Assembly (NCBI GenBank): GCA_964523405.1 | Contig: CAZGAQ010000001.1 | Coordinates: 124,001 to 188,000, forward strand | DNA: 64,000 bases | From: CAZGAQ01 sp964523405 | Lineage (GTDB): Bacteria > Planctomycetota > Phycisphaerae > UBA1845 > Fen-1342 | Direction: 5' to 3' | Notes under the pieces: model-generated | What the model saw: only the letters and a program-made list of their open reading frames with translations | Told to the model about the DNA's origin: nothing | The model's database searches: none | Shown here: positions 51,706-60,456 of the stretch, piece by piece | Position numbering within the stretch: the first letter of the stretch is position 1 | How the letters are laid out: every line of letters begins with the position of its first letter | Made by a program: the position numbers and the translations under genes

Positions 51706-54017
51706 GGACGGGCACCATCGCGCGGGCGCACATCCAACGCGCCAGCGACAAGCACCGCCTGGTTCGTCGCGTCTTGCACGAACGCGGCGATCAGACAAGC
51801 GCGCGGATCAACATACGTCGGGTGCACGTTGAACGCAAAGCCTCCTTCTTTCTGGGCGCGCTCCAGGCGGCGCTCGAGATCGGCCGTGAGGTCGGCGGTG
51901 GCCAGCTTGAACTCGTAAGTGCGGCGTCCGGCCGCAGGGGCGACCGCGTAGCCGTCGGCAGGCGAGAAGCCGTAACGGGCGACGTTGCGGTGCAGCACGA
52001 CGCCGTTGGCGCCCGGGGCCATGACGACCTTTTCGCAGAGGATGATGAAGACGCGGAGGTCGCCGGTCGCGGTGGGGCCGTCCACCGCGATGTGGCCGGC
52101 GATCGCGCCGTCGCTGAGGCGCACGTCGCCGGTGAGTTGCCAAGGCGTCAAATCCCGTCGACCGCCCTCTGCGGCCTTACGGTAGGCCGCATAGGTCGCC
52201 TCGGTGGCGGATTCGTCGCCGGACTGGGTCTGCGGATCTCGGCCGTCGAAGTAGGCGACCGGTGTGGCGTCGAGCCCGTAGAAGAGGGCCCGGGTGACGC
52301 CGACCGCGCTGGCGAGCGGGTCGCGCTCGGGAATCTGCACACTGTACGTGATGAGCACGACGTCGGTACCGGCGAAGTATTCGCGCAGGCCGTTGAAGGC
52401 CAGCTCGGGGGCCATGGTCGGCGCGCTCTGCAGGCAGGTAAACAGCTCGACGAGGCGTACGGGCGGCGTGCGATCGGCGGCGCCGCGCGTGAAGCGCTCT
52501 GCGGAGTGATAATCGGAAATGCGGCCTTCGAGCAGTTCCTCGGCGTCGTTCATGGTGAACGTGGCGCGGAAGTTCGGGTCGCGGTTCAGGCGATCGAGGC
52601 CGGCAAAGGCCTCGGGCGGGGCCTCGCGGGAGATCGCGGCTTCCAGATAGCGGGACCACGCGCGCGTCGCTTTGCCGGTGCGCTCGTAGAGTTCGGCGAG
52701 CCACAGGTTGACGCTGACGTCACGCGGCAGGCCAAACGCGGCGGAGAGCAGGTGTACGCGGGCGGCGGCGAGGTCGTCGCGGCGGAGGGCAAAGTAGCCG
52801 AGGCGCGCCTGGATTTCGTGGCCGGCGCGGGCGTTCATGTCGCGTGGGGCGTACGGGAGGGCGGCCTTGAGGATGTCGGCGGCGGCGAGGTACTTATCCA
52901 GGCGCGTGCCCTGGGCGACGGTGTCGGCGAGCGCCATCATGGTGCGCGCTCGGCGGTCCTCGCGCTCGTAGCGGGCGCGGTAGCCGACGGCCTTCATGAT
53001 TTCCGCCCGGCTGGTGAGCGGGTCGGCGATGCGAAAAGCGAGCAACTGCTCGGCGGCTTCGTTGGCCAGGCGGGACGCGGCGTGCTCGTCGAGGAACTTC
53101 TCGATGGCCTCGCTGTCAGTCTGGGCGCGGGCGACGAAGTAAGCCTGCTCTTCTGCGGGGAAGCGTGTCTCGCGCACCCGTTCAAAGGTCACGGTCTGCT
53201 GCGCCTGGCTGACGGTCACGCGAAAGCTCGACAGCAGGCCGGAGCCGAGCGTCACGTCGGCGCGGATGCGGCCGGCGGGCGGCTCGGGGCGCAGCGCGAG
53301 CTCGCGGGCAAGATCGAGCGGGCCGAGCTTGAGCGTGCTGACGTTTCCGCCGGGGGCGTCCAGAGACTTGGCCAGGGTGGCGTCGATCAGCGTGTCCCAT
53401 TGCAGGGCCGCGAGTTGGGCGCGCAGCTCGGTGTCCTGGGGGCCGGTGATGGGCAGCCACGCGCGGCCGACGCGATCCAGATAGGGCAGGGTGAACAGCG
53501 CCGGGGTGTTACGGTCGGCGGCAGGGATGGAATCGGTACTGGCGGGCAGCAACCGCAGCACGCCAGCGGGCAGGTCGAGCTGCACGTCCCGCCCGGCGAA
53601 AGCGGGCAGGCCGAGAATCGCCACGAGCGGGATTTCGTTGAGTTCTTCGGAGTGTTCCTGGGTGAGCGCTTCCAGGAGCTTCCCGTCCGCCTGGGTGCTG
53701 CGGAGGTCGGCGAGCTCCACCGCGCCGAGCGTGACGCGGGCGGTCGCTTCGCCGCCGAGCGCGAGCATGCCGCCGGTGCGCTCGTGGACCCGGAGCGCCT
53801 GTGTGCTGCCGAGGTCGATGAGGAAGCTGGCGGGGATGGACTTGCTGCCGGCGAGCGTGCCGCGCGCGCAAGGCACGCCCCCGATGAGAGTCACCGGGAA
53901 TTCGCCGTCCGCCGCGCGCGCGGGGGAGCCGATGACAAGGGCTGCGATGCAAGCGGCCGCGCCGAGCCCGCGTATCAGCGCGCGCCGCGCGGCCGCCAGG
54001 AATCCGTTCGTTTGCAA
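51702..54017 (-). CDS. Secreted protein with retropepsin-like N-terminal domain, TPR helices and thioredoxin-like C-terminal region
   Basis: A TTG at 54017, preceded by GGAGG, gives 771 residues with a signal peptide (RGLGAAACIAALVIGSPARAAD). The first domain (about 38-160) resembles a retropepsin-like aspartic protease fold: ASFLIDLGSTQALRV has DLGS where an active DTGS or DSGA is expected, so activity is doubtful. The middle (about 300-480) is helical, TPR-like (YLAAADILKAALPYA, LGYFALRRDDLAAARVHLL). The next part (about 515-600) reads VRLVELFTCLQSAPTMAPELAFNGLREYFAG, with the start of a thioredoxin-like fold but no CxxC. It is the first gene of the six-gene operon. Confidence 0.8.
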   Translation of the reverse strand: MQTNGFLAAARRALIRGLGAAACIAALVIGSPARAADGEFPVTLIGGVPCARGTLAGSKSIPASFLIDLGSTQALRVHERTGGMLALGGEATARVTLGAVELADLRSTQADGKLLEALTQEHSEELNEIPLVAILGLPAFAGRDVQLDLPAGVLRLLPASTDSIPAADRNTPALFTLPYLDRVGRAWLPITGPQDTELRAQLAALQWDTLIDATLAKSLDAPGGNVSTLKLGPLDLARELALRPEPPAGRIRADVTLGSGLLSSFRVTVSQAQQTVTFERVRETRFPAEEQAYFVARAQTDSEAIEKFLDEHAASRLANEAAEQLLAFRIADPLTSRAEIMKAVGYRARYEREDRRARTMMALADTVAQGTRLDKYLAAADILKAALPYAPRDMNARAGHEIQARLGYFALRRDDLAAARVHLLSAAFGLPRDVSVNLWLAELYERTGKATRAWSRYLEAAISREAPPEAFAGLDRLNRDPNFRATFTMNDAEELLEGRISDYHSAERFTRGAADRTPPVRLVELFTCLQSAPTMAPELAFNGLREYFAGTDVVLITYSVQIPERDPLASAVGVTRALFYGLDATPVAYFDGRDPQTQSGDESATEATYAAYRKAAEGGRRDLTPWQLTGDVRLSDGAIAGHIAVDGPTATGDLRVFIILCEKVVMAPGANGVVLHRNVARYGFSPADGYAVAPAAGRRTYEFKLATADLTADLERRLERAQKEGGFAFNVHPTYVDPRACLIAAFVQDATNQAVLVAGALDVRPRDGARP

Positions 54018-54036
54018 GCGGCCTCCGACGGAGCGG

Positions 54037-54930
54037 TTACTGGGCCTGATTCATCACGTTCATCTGGCAGTGGCCGTCGACGTAGAACGCGATCCAGAAT
54101 CCGGACGGGCCCTTCTTGAAGGAGAAGGCGCCGGCCTTGTGCGGACGCTGCTGGTTGACGAGGGGCACGGTATAGCTGGCGTACTCCTGCTGCGTCGGCA
54201 CGAAGCAAGGCTTGGCCGGATACTTCTGATAGTTGTCCCAGATCAGCGGGCTCTTGAGCGCGGTACGGGCGTTCTTGCCGAGCCAATCCATGTTGTAGAC
54301 CTGATTGGCGGCCCCAGTGTCGATCGGCGCGTTGGGGTCGATGGCGCCGCCGGAATCGTTGGGGTCTTCGTTGGTGCGGACCCCGGCCGAATTACAGCGG
54401 TACATGTAGGTGTTCCCCCACTCGGCCATATTCTGACCGATGGGACCGGGGTTGCCCGGGCACACCCAGACCTTGCTGTCCGCAGGGCAGTAGATGGGAT
54501 TCGGTGGCTCGCTCACGGTACGCAAGCCGTTGGGGAGGATCTCGGGGCTCTTGCCGGTATGGAGGACGGCATTGACGCCCAGGACTTCGTAGTAAGGGCT
54601 CGTGTTGGTGCTGCCGTTGGGCAGACGCATGTTGAGCCGGTTGCGATAGCGTACCCGGAACGGGACCTCGCCGATGGCCTTGTAATCGGGGAGTTGCTGC
54701 TTGTTGTCCATCGCATACGTGTTTAGCGCCACACCGATCGCGCGCAAGTTCGCCATGCACACGGCGCGCCGGCTGGAATCGCGGGCGGCGCCGAGCGCAG
54801 GGATCAGGATGGAGATCAACAGGGCGATGATGGCGACGACGACCAGCAACTCAATTAGCGTAAAGGCGAAGCGTCGTGGTCGAATTGCTGGCGTCGGCGC
54901 GGGACTGAAACGACGTGACACGTCCGCCAT
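54037..54930 (-). CDS. Prepilin-like/type II secretion-type protein
   Basis: ATG 54930, preceded by GGAGGA, gives a 297-residue protein. It has a short basic leader and the prepilin signature RRFAFTLIELLVVVAIIALLISILIPAL at about residues 21-48, cleaved before Phe in typical systems. The rest is a soluble domain with a YCPADSKVWVCPGNPGP Cys pair and DNYQKYPAKPCFVPTQQ. Planctomycetes encode dozens of such proteins; many become part of the outer envelope, and the role of this one is unknown. It is close to the operon below it (20 bases) but seems functionally separate. Confidence 0.85.
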   Translation of the reverse strand: MADVSRRFSPAPTPAIRPRRFAFTLIELLVVVAIIALLISILIPALGAARDSSRRAVCMANLRAIGVALNTYAMDNKQQLPDYKAIGEVPFRVRYRNRLNMRLPNGSTNTSPYYEVLGVNAVLHTGKSPEILPNGLRTVSEPPNPIYCPADSKVWVCPGNPGPIGQNMAEWGNTYMYRCNSAGVRTNEDPNDSGGAIDPNAPIDTGAANQVYNMDWLGKNARTALKSPLIWDNYQKYPAKPCFVPTQQEYASYTVPLVNQQRPHKAGAFSFKKGPSGFWIAFYVDGHCQMNVMNQAQ

Positions 54931-55110
54931 GGCGGCGTCCTCCGACCCGCCCCCGGGTACTGCACGAGCGATTGGACCACCTATCATAAACGCTTCAGTT
55001 CGCATGCAACAGGCGAAAACCTGATATTCCGTGCGCGATGACGGATGCTCCGTCCCAGGCAGACGGAGCATCGTCATCGGGCATGGCCCTTTCCTCGAGG
55101 GCCAGTGCCG

Positions 55111-57273
55111 CTATAGCGCGCCGCTGGCGAACTGCTGGAGCTTGGCGAAGTCCGCCAAGTCCACGTCGCTGTCGCCAGCCAGGTCCGCGTGTTCGAACAG
55201 CTCGGTCGAGCAGCCCGGCGGGGGCGTGACGACGTCGGGGCCTGCCAGCGCCTGGCCGAACCACCCCAGATCCTCGCTGTCCACATCCAGGTCTGCCGAG
55301 AAGTCGCCGTACTGGAACGAGTTCAGGTCGACCTGGTAGATACAGGTGGCTTCCACGTCGACGTAGTTGTACGTCAGCAGCTTGCCATTGCGGATGGTGA
55401 AGCAATTCATGCCGCGCGGCAGCTTGCCGACGGGCAGTCCGATGGCGGCGGCGATTTCGGGGCCGCTGGCGACCAGGCGGATGTTGTCGACACCACCGCA
55501 GGCCGGGGCCTTCCAAATGCCGCGGGTGGAATTGTCGCTCCAGTATACGGTGCCCATCGGGTCGACCGTGAGGCCCAAGAACTGCACGCCGGTCGAGAGG
55601 GTGCTCGTGCTGCCACCGCCGGTCACGGACTGAATCTGGTTGGAGGTCAGGAGCGTGTGAATCTGCACGCCGTCGGTCGTCCACAGAAGATCGTCCGTCT
55701 CACCCTCGGTGAACCACACGCGGCCGGCGGAGTCTGTGGCGATCTGCGCGCCCGCGGTCACCTGGGCGTTGTTCGGGTCGAACTCGGCGAGGTGGGTTGG
55801 CGGAGGCGTGGTGTAGACTAGCGCGATCTCGTCCACGTAGAACGTCGGCTGCGCCGCGGCCGCCGTGCTCTTCCAGACCAGGCCGTCAAAGCGCGCCACG
55901 CCGAGCTGGCTGACGGGAACGTCGACGACGGTCCAGGTTGCCGCGGTCGGTGGAGTCAGGGTGACGTCCGGCCCCGGGCTTCCGGAGTCGTCGAGCGCGT
56001 GGAAGGCCAGCGTCTGGCCACCCGTCGCTCCGCCGTGGATCGCGAAACGGACGTAGGCGAAGTCGGCCGCGTCGGGCGACACGCTGGTGGTGCTGGTGTG
56101 CCGCAGGATGAACTCACTGCCAGCGGCGTTGTAGGTGACGGCGATGGACTTGGTGCCGCCGGGGTAGTTCGGGTCGAGGGTATTGAGATTCACGGTGGTT
56201 CCGACGGACTGGTCAGCCCAGCCGCTCGTCAGTGAATTCGCGTAGATCGACACGGGGGCCGGCTGGTTGATCGCCTTCAACCGTCCCGTCGCGGCCTGCG
56301 CCTGGACATAGTCATAGAGCGTGGTCTGCGGCACGTAGACGCTGAAGCTCTCATGGGTCGTGGTGGAAACAGCGATCACGCCGCCGGTCGTAGCCTCGGC
56401 CACGTAGAGCGTTTGGCCGTCGGGGGAGAGTCCGCCCGTGTAGGTCTTGGGGCCCGTGGTCACGTTCGTCGCGTAGTACGGAAAGACCTGGCGGAACGTT
56501 CCGAGGGTGACGTGCGGCTGGAGGCTAAGCAGGTAGCCGACATCTGTGGCAGTGGTTTGGCCGGCCCAGACGGGGTCGCGATCCAGGCGGAGTTCGGTGG
56601 CACTGACGACCTGGGTGACGGTGTAGAAGTCGGATGTCACTGCCGACCAGGTGTCGACCGGGTACAAGGTGATGCGGTCACCCGCCTGCACGCCGGACGT
56701 GATAAAGTTCACGCGGGGTTGTCCGGTGCCGGGGTTGATGCTGGCGTCCACGAGGCTGTAGATGCCGCCCGCGTTGGAAAGCGTGACGCCGGTCGGGACG
56801 ACGGCCAGGCTGTCGGGCAGGCGGGGATCGTAGATGGTGATGTCGGGCTCGGTGGCCAGGCGCGTGCTGCCCGAGGGACCCTTGAGGCTCGCGATGCCCT
56901 CGAAGTAGTACTTGCCATTCGTGGGGTTGAAGTTCACGCCCCAGAAACTGAGCGTGCCCACGTTGGAGGGGTAGCCGGCGCGCGCGAAAATGCCGAACAG
57001 GAACCAGTCGATCCGCACGTCGCCTTCCATCTCCCAGGGCGTCGTGGTGTCGTTCAGCACGTGGCTCCACCAGATCGAGTTGTTGTTCCCGTAGCCGGCG
57101 GTGATGAACGTGTCGAGTGCGGGATCCCACGCCAGCGCGGACAGGTTATAGGAGTTGGCCGGGTAGGCATACTGCTTGGGGATGGCCACACTGACCCCGG
57201 CCGAAGCGGGCATGGCCAGCCAGCCGGCGAGGACGAGCAGGGCCAAGCTACCGGAAAGAACCGCTCTCCGCAT
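55111..57273 (-). CDS. Secreted propeller-like protein with dockerin-type C-terminal region
   Basis: ATG 57273, preceded by AGGAAG, gives 720 residues with a signal peptide (RRAVLSGSLALLVLAGWLAMPASAG). The body has WSHVLNDTTTPW, DSLAVVPTGVTLSNAGG, LVVDPMGTVYWSDNSTRGIW and similar strands, suggesting a propeller of NHL-like or SMP-30-like repeats. A carbohydrate-binding-module-like segment sits in the middle (about 415-500). The C-terminus, DLDVDSEDLGWFGQALAG and DLAGDSDVDLADFAKLQQF, is a pair of dockerin-like calcium-binding loops, very common in planctomycete exoproteins. No enzymatic motif is evident. It is in tandem with the PEP-CTERM gene and partly similar to it. Confidence 0.8.
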   Translation of the reverse strand: MRRAVLSGSLALLVLAGWLAMPASAGVSVAIPKQYAYPANSYNLSALAWDPALDTFITAGYGNNNSIWWSHVLNDTTTPWEMEGDVRIDWFLFGIFARAGYPSNVGTLSFWGVNFNPTNGKYYFEGIASLKGPSGSTRLATEPDITIYDPRLPDSLAVVPTGVTLSNAGGIYSLVDASINPGTGQPRVNFITSGVQAGDRITLYPVDTWSAVTSDFYTVTQVVSATELRLDRDPVWAGQTTATDVGYLLSLQPHVTLGTFRQVFPYYATNVTTGPKTYTGGLSPDGQTLYVAEATTGGVIAVSTTTHESFSVYVPQTTLYDYVQAQAATGRLKAINQPAPVSIYANSLTSGWADQSVGTTVNLNTLDPNYPGGTKSIAVTYNAAGSEFILRHTSTTSVSPDAADFAYVRFAIHGGATGGQTLAFHALDDSGSPGPDVTLTPPTAATWTVVDVPVSQLGVARFDGLVWKSTAAAAQPTFYVDEIALVYTTPPPTHLAEFDPNNAQVTAGAQIATDSAGRVWFTEGETDDLLWTTDGVQIHTLLTSNQIQSVTGGGSTSTLSTGVQFLGLTVDPMGTVYWSDNSTRGIWKAPACGGVDNIRLVASGPEIAAAIGLPVGKLPRGMNCFTIRNGKLLTYNYVDVEATCIYQVDLNSFQYGDFSADLDVDSEDLGWFGQALAGPDVVTPPPGCSTELFEHADLAGDSDVDLADFAKLQQFASGAL

Positions 57274-57533
57274 GGTGACTTCCTCCACTACGTATCGAAC
57301 CGGCTCCCGCAAGAGCCGGAAACGGTGCCTCCGGGCTGTCACGAACAATCCGGACGGCGTCCATACTCAGTCTGCGCCAATTGCAGCACGAGTGACCATC
57401 CGCCGTGCGCCGCACGGCGCAGGTCACCCGCGCGCCCGACTCCCCAGTATCCCGGCCGCCGCGGGCTCCTGACCCCGGCGGTGGGGACCTCCATTAACCG
57501 GACGGTGGCAAGCCAGACCCGCGCGCCATCCGG

Positions 57534-57561
57534 CCGGCAGCGCCCTCCGCTGCGCTGCCGG
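57534..57561. terminator. Hairpin downstream of the PEP-CTERM gene
   Basis: CCGGCAGCG (57534-57542) pairs perfectly with CGCTGCCGG (57553-57561) around a ten-base loop, 14 bases past the PEP-CTERM stop on the minus strand. No T-tract follows. The remaining spacer (57274-57533) holds the upstream region of the dockerin-type gene and nothing else I could identify. Confidence 0.5.
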
Positions 57562-57574
57562 TAAGCCCTGTTGC

Positions 57575-58621
57575 CTAGCGCCGTCGCAGGCCGAGCGCGC
57601 CGGCAGCCAGCAGGATCAACGTCGCCGGCTCGGGGACCGCCGCATACAGCCCTTTGGTCCCCAGAATGTTGAACGCCAAGCGGCCATCATACCACGTGAG
57701 CTGTCCCACGTTGTTGCCCGCAGCCGGGCCGGCCGTCAGTTCGGCGCCGGTGATGTAGTTGGTCACCGTTGCGGCCGGATTCGCCAGGCTGAACCGGACG
57801 ATGTTCTTCGTCGTGTTGTCATTGAAATAGCAGTAGCCGTCCGGACCGATGAACAGGTCCTTGTTCATGCCGATCGCGGAGACGCCCATGCCGGCGTAGA
57901 GCTGGGCGGCCGTGATCACGACGCTCAACGTGCCATCCGCAGCGCGTTTGTAGATGGTATCGGTCGTGTTGTTGCCCCAGTACATGGCGCCGCTGGAGTC
58001 GAAGGAAAGGCCGGTATTCATGTCCTTGATGCCGGCACCCTGGATCGTCTCCAGCGCGGAGCCCGAGAGCCAGATGCTGACGTTGCCCTGGCCACTGGAC
58101 TTCACCAGGTTCTTGGTCGAGGTCTCAAAGACGGCGAGTTCGCCATCAGGGGTTGTGTCGGCCACGCTGTTGAGGCTGGCGGCACCCGCCGCCCCCACGG
58201 CGGCCGCAATTTGCGCGTTGGTGACGTACGGCGTGATGGCGCCCGTGTTCTTGTGGACGCGCCACATGGCATCGGTCGAGGTGTCGGTGAACTGGATGTA
58301 GTCGCCCGACAGGCTGAAGCCATAGAAGCTGAGCAAGCCGTCGGTTCCGCCGGCGTTCACCCACTGCTGGGTGGAGACGAGGGTCGTCATCGCCTGGGCG
58401 CCGTTGAGATTGGAGACTCTGACGATGCGCGGGGCGGCGTTGAGCGCCAACTGGTGGTAGGACGTCTGCCCGTCGACCACAGAACCATAGTGCTGCGTCG
58501 GGCCGCCGGACGGTCCGATCAACGTGCTCCAGGAGACGATTTCGGTGTAGCTGACAGCCAGCGCGGGGACGGCGGCCGCAAGGGCCACGACGATACTGAT
58601 GACGAACGCTCTCTTTGCCAT
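57575..58621 (-). CDS. PEP-CTERM sorted exported protein
   Basis: The protein has 348 residues, an N-terminal signal peptide (MAKRAFVISIVVALAAAVPALAV) and the C-terminal sorting tripartite signal VPEPATLILLAAGALGLRRR: motif VPEP, a hydrophobic helix and an Arg-rich end (about 329-348). Such proteins are processed by an exosortase and attached or released at the envelope. The middle is beta-rich with repeated AMYWGNNTTDTIYK and LFIGPDGYCYFNDNTTKN strands, like a partial propeller. GGAGGGA precedes the ATG. It is similar in blade style to the dockerin-type protein downstream, perhaps a paralogue with a different anchor. Exosortase is not in the window. Confidence 0.88.
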   Translation of the reverse strand: MAKRAFVISIVVALAAAVPALAVSYTEIVSWSTLIGPSGGPTQHYGSVVDGQTSYHQLALNAAPRIVRVSNLNGAQAMTTLVSTQQWVNAGGTDGLLSFYGFSLSGDYIQFTDTSTDAMWRVHKNTGAITPYVTNAQIAAAVGAAGAASLNSVADTTPDGELAVFETSTKNLVKSSGQGNVSIWLSGSALETIQGAGIKDMNTGLSFDSSGAMYWGNNTTDTIYKRAADGTLSVVITAAQLYAGMGVSAIGMNKDLFIGPDGYCYFNDNTTKNIVRFSLANPAATVTNYITGAELTAGPAAGNNVGQLTWYDGRLAFNILGTKGLYAAVPEPATLILLAAGALGLRRR

Positions 58622-59045
58622 GTTGAAACTCCCTCCAGCTCAGGGGTAAAGCCGGGGCTCCACTTCCTCCTCGGAAACGACACAATCAGCGAATCGGACT
58701 GGCTCTGTAACGAAATGGGGGGGCCGAACAACCGCCGCCAGAGAGGGGGTGATCAGCCCCGGGTACAGGCGCACCCTAGTCGAAACTTGCGTAGCAGCGG
58801 CACGTCGACTCCTCCTCGAAATCGGTGCCCAAAAGCGCCCGATTTCCATCGCGATCGTAATCCGTTTCGGGCAGGAGTGTCAAGAAAATCTCGGGTTTAG
58901 CCCCTAGTCCGGTGCGTCCGTGGCAATGCCGCATGAGGGGGCAGGAGCCGCCGGCTTGCACCCAGGGCCCGGGCCGCTATTGTGCCCCGATAATGCGTCG
59001 CGCCGGGATTCTTCGGTGCGGCCGCGCTATGCGGAGGGTGCACGC
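58622..59045. other. Divergent intergenic region with an inverted repeat
   Basis: No gene is supportable in these 424 bases. GAAATCGG (58818-58825) pairs with CCGATTTC (58839-58846) across 13 bases, about 195 bases upstream of the PEP-CTERM gene and 200 upstream of the hydrolase gene. It may be an operator. No convincing -35/-10 pair was identified. Confidence 0.45.
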
Positions 59046-60257
59046 ATGGGCATTGGGCGACACAAGCTGTGCTCTGGGGGGCTGGCGGTGGTCTTGCTGG
59101 CGGTGGGGGGCTGCTCCACGTACCCCCGGGTCCCCTGCGCGCCGCGTGTGACACCAGCGCTGGGGACACCCAATGGGGCCGGAGCGACGGTGGACGTGCT
59201 GTTCGCCACGGATCGGCGGCCGACCGGGGCGACCGAACCGGCGCTGCAGTTTGGCGTCGAGCGCTCCCGCGGTCTCACCTATGGGCGTGGCACGGTGAGC
59301 ATCCCGCCCCGGCATCTGCAGGGTCGTATTGATGAGGGTGGCCTGGGGGCCGGAGGGGATCCCAATCGCACGGTCGTGCTCATGACGGCCGAGACGCTGG
59401 GCCCGACTGGGCGGGGCGAGCGGCCGGAGCCGTTTCTGGCGGAGCTCCGGCGGCGGGTGGCGCTGTCGGCGCGGCACGAGGTGTTGGTGTTCGTGCACGG
59501 GTTCGCGGGCACGTTCGAGGAATCGGTGCGGCGGACGGCGCAGATTGCGCATGATATCCGGTTCGACGGGGTGCCGATTGCGTATACCTGGCCGACGCAG
59601 GGCAACATCACGAGCTACCTCGTGGATGGGGCGAACGCGGAATGGACCGTGCCGTATTTTGTGCAATTCCTGGACTTACTGGTGGAGGAGTCCGGGGCGG
59701 AGCACATTCACGTGATGGCGCACAGCATGGGCACGCGGGTGCTGGCGCAAGGGTTGCGGAACTACATGGCCCTGCGCGGGGGGCTCCGGCGGACCGAGGA
59801 CGGGCATCTGGAGGTGGGGCAGGGCGAAACGCCGCCGTTTGACCAGGTGATCTTCGCGGCCGCGGACCTCGATGCGGAGATATTCGAGCGGGATTACGTG
59901 CCGTTTGTGTTGGCGGCGGCCGACCGGGCAACGATCTATGTCTCCACCCGGGATGTGGCGCTGGGGTTGGCGGTGCGGCTCAACGGGTACTTCCGCCTGG
60001 GGCAGGGTGACCTCCCGAACGTCGACCTGGACGCCATGCGGCGGATCGATGTGGTTGATGTGACGGCATTCGACACGGACTTCCTGGGCCATTTCTACTA
60101 CAGCCAGTGCCCGCGGGTATTGGACGATCTGGCCGCGGTGCTGCGAACGCCGGGCGCGGAGGCGGCCGGGGCGAGCGCCGGGACGCGAGGGGGCCAGGAG
60201 GACGACAAAGCCTGCCGAAGGCTCCAGCGGACGTTCTTTTATCGCATGCAGCCGTGA
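59046..60257 (+). CDS. DUF900-type alpha/beta-hydrolase lipoprotein
   Basis: ATG 59046 follows GGAGGGTG and gives 403 residues. The signal ends in the lipobox VLLAVGGCSTYP, so it is a lipoprotein. The alpha/beta-hydrolase domain has LVFVHGFAGTFEESVRRTAQI and the nucleophile elbow MAHSMGTRVLAQGL. A likely acid is in FAAADLDAEIFERD and the His in FLGHFYYSQ. DUF900 proteins are predicted serine hydrolases of unknown substrate. An earlier in-frame ATG at 58920 encodes a Gly/Pro-rich stretch that is unlikely. It stands alone on the plus strand before the DsbD-like gene. Confidence 0.9.
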   Translation: MGIGRHKLCSGGLAVVLLAVGGCSTYPRVPCAPRVTPALGTPNGAGATVDVLFATDRRPTGATEPALQFGVERSRGLTYGRGTVSIPPRHLQGRIDEGGLGAGGDPNRTVVLMTAETLGPTGRGERPEPFLAELRRRVALSARHEVLVFVHGFAGTFEESVRRTAQIAHDIRFDGVPIAYTWPTQGNITSYLVDGANAEWTVPYFVQFLDLLVEESGAEHIHVMAHSMGTRVLAQGLRNYMALRGGLRRTEDGHLEVGQGETPPFDQVIFAAADLDAEIFERDYVPFVLAAADRATIYVSTRDVALGLAVRLNGYFRLGQGDLPNVDLDAMRRIDVVDVTAFDTDFLGHFYYSQCPRVLDDLAAVLRTPGAEAAGASAGTRGGQEDDKACRRLQRTFFYRMQP

Positions 60258-60456
60258 GGGGATGACGGTACTGGTAGCTGTCGGCGGGCGGGGACGCCCA
60301 CCCCACCCGGCGGGGCCGGTGGAATATGCCGGGCGTAAAATGGTTGTAGAATGTAGTTTCTCATGCGCATGCGGCGCGGCAGTGGCGACGGGCGCGGGTC
60401 TGCGGCCGTCGTGGCCGCGCCACGTGTCGCGCTAGCTGGCCTGAGGGATTGCCTGC

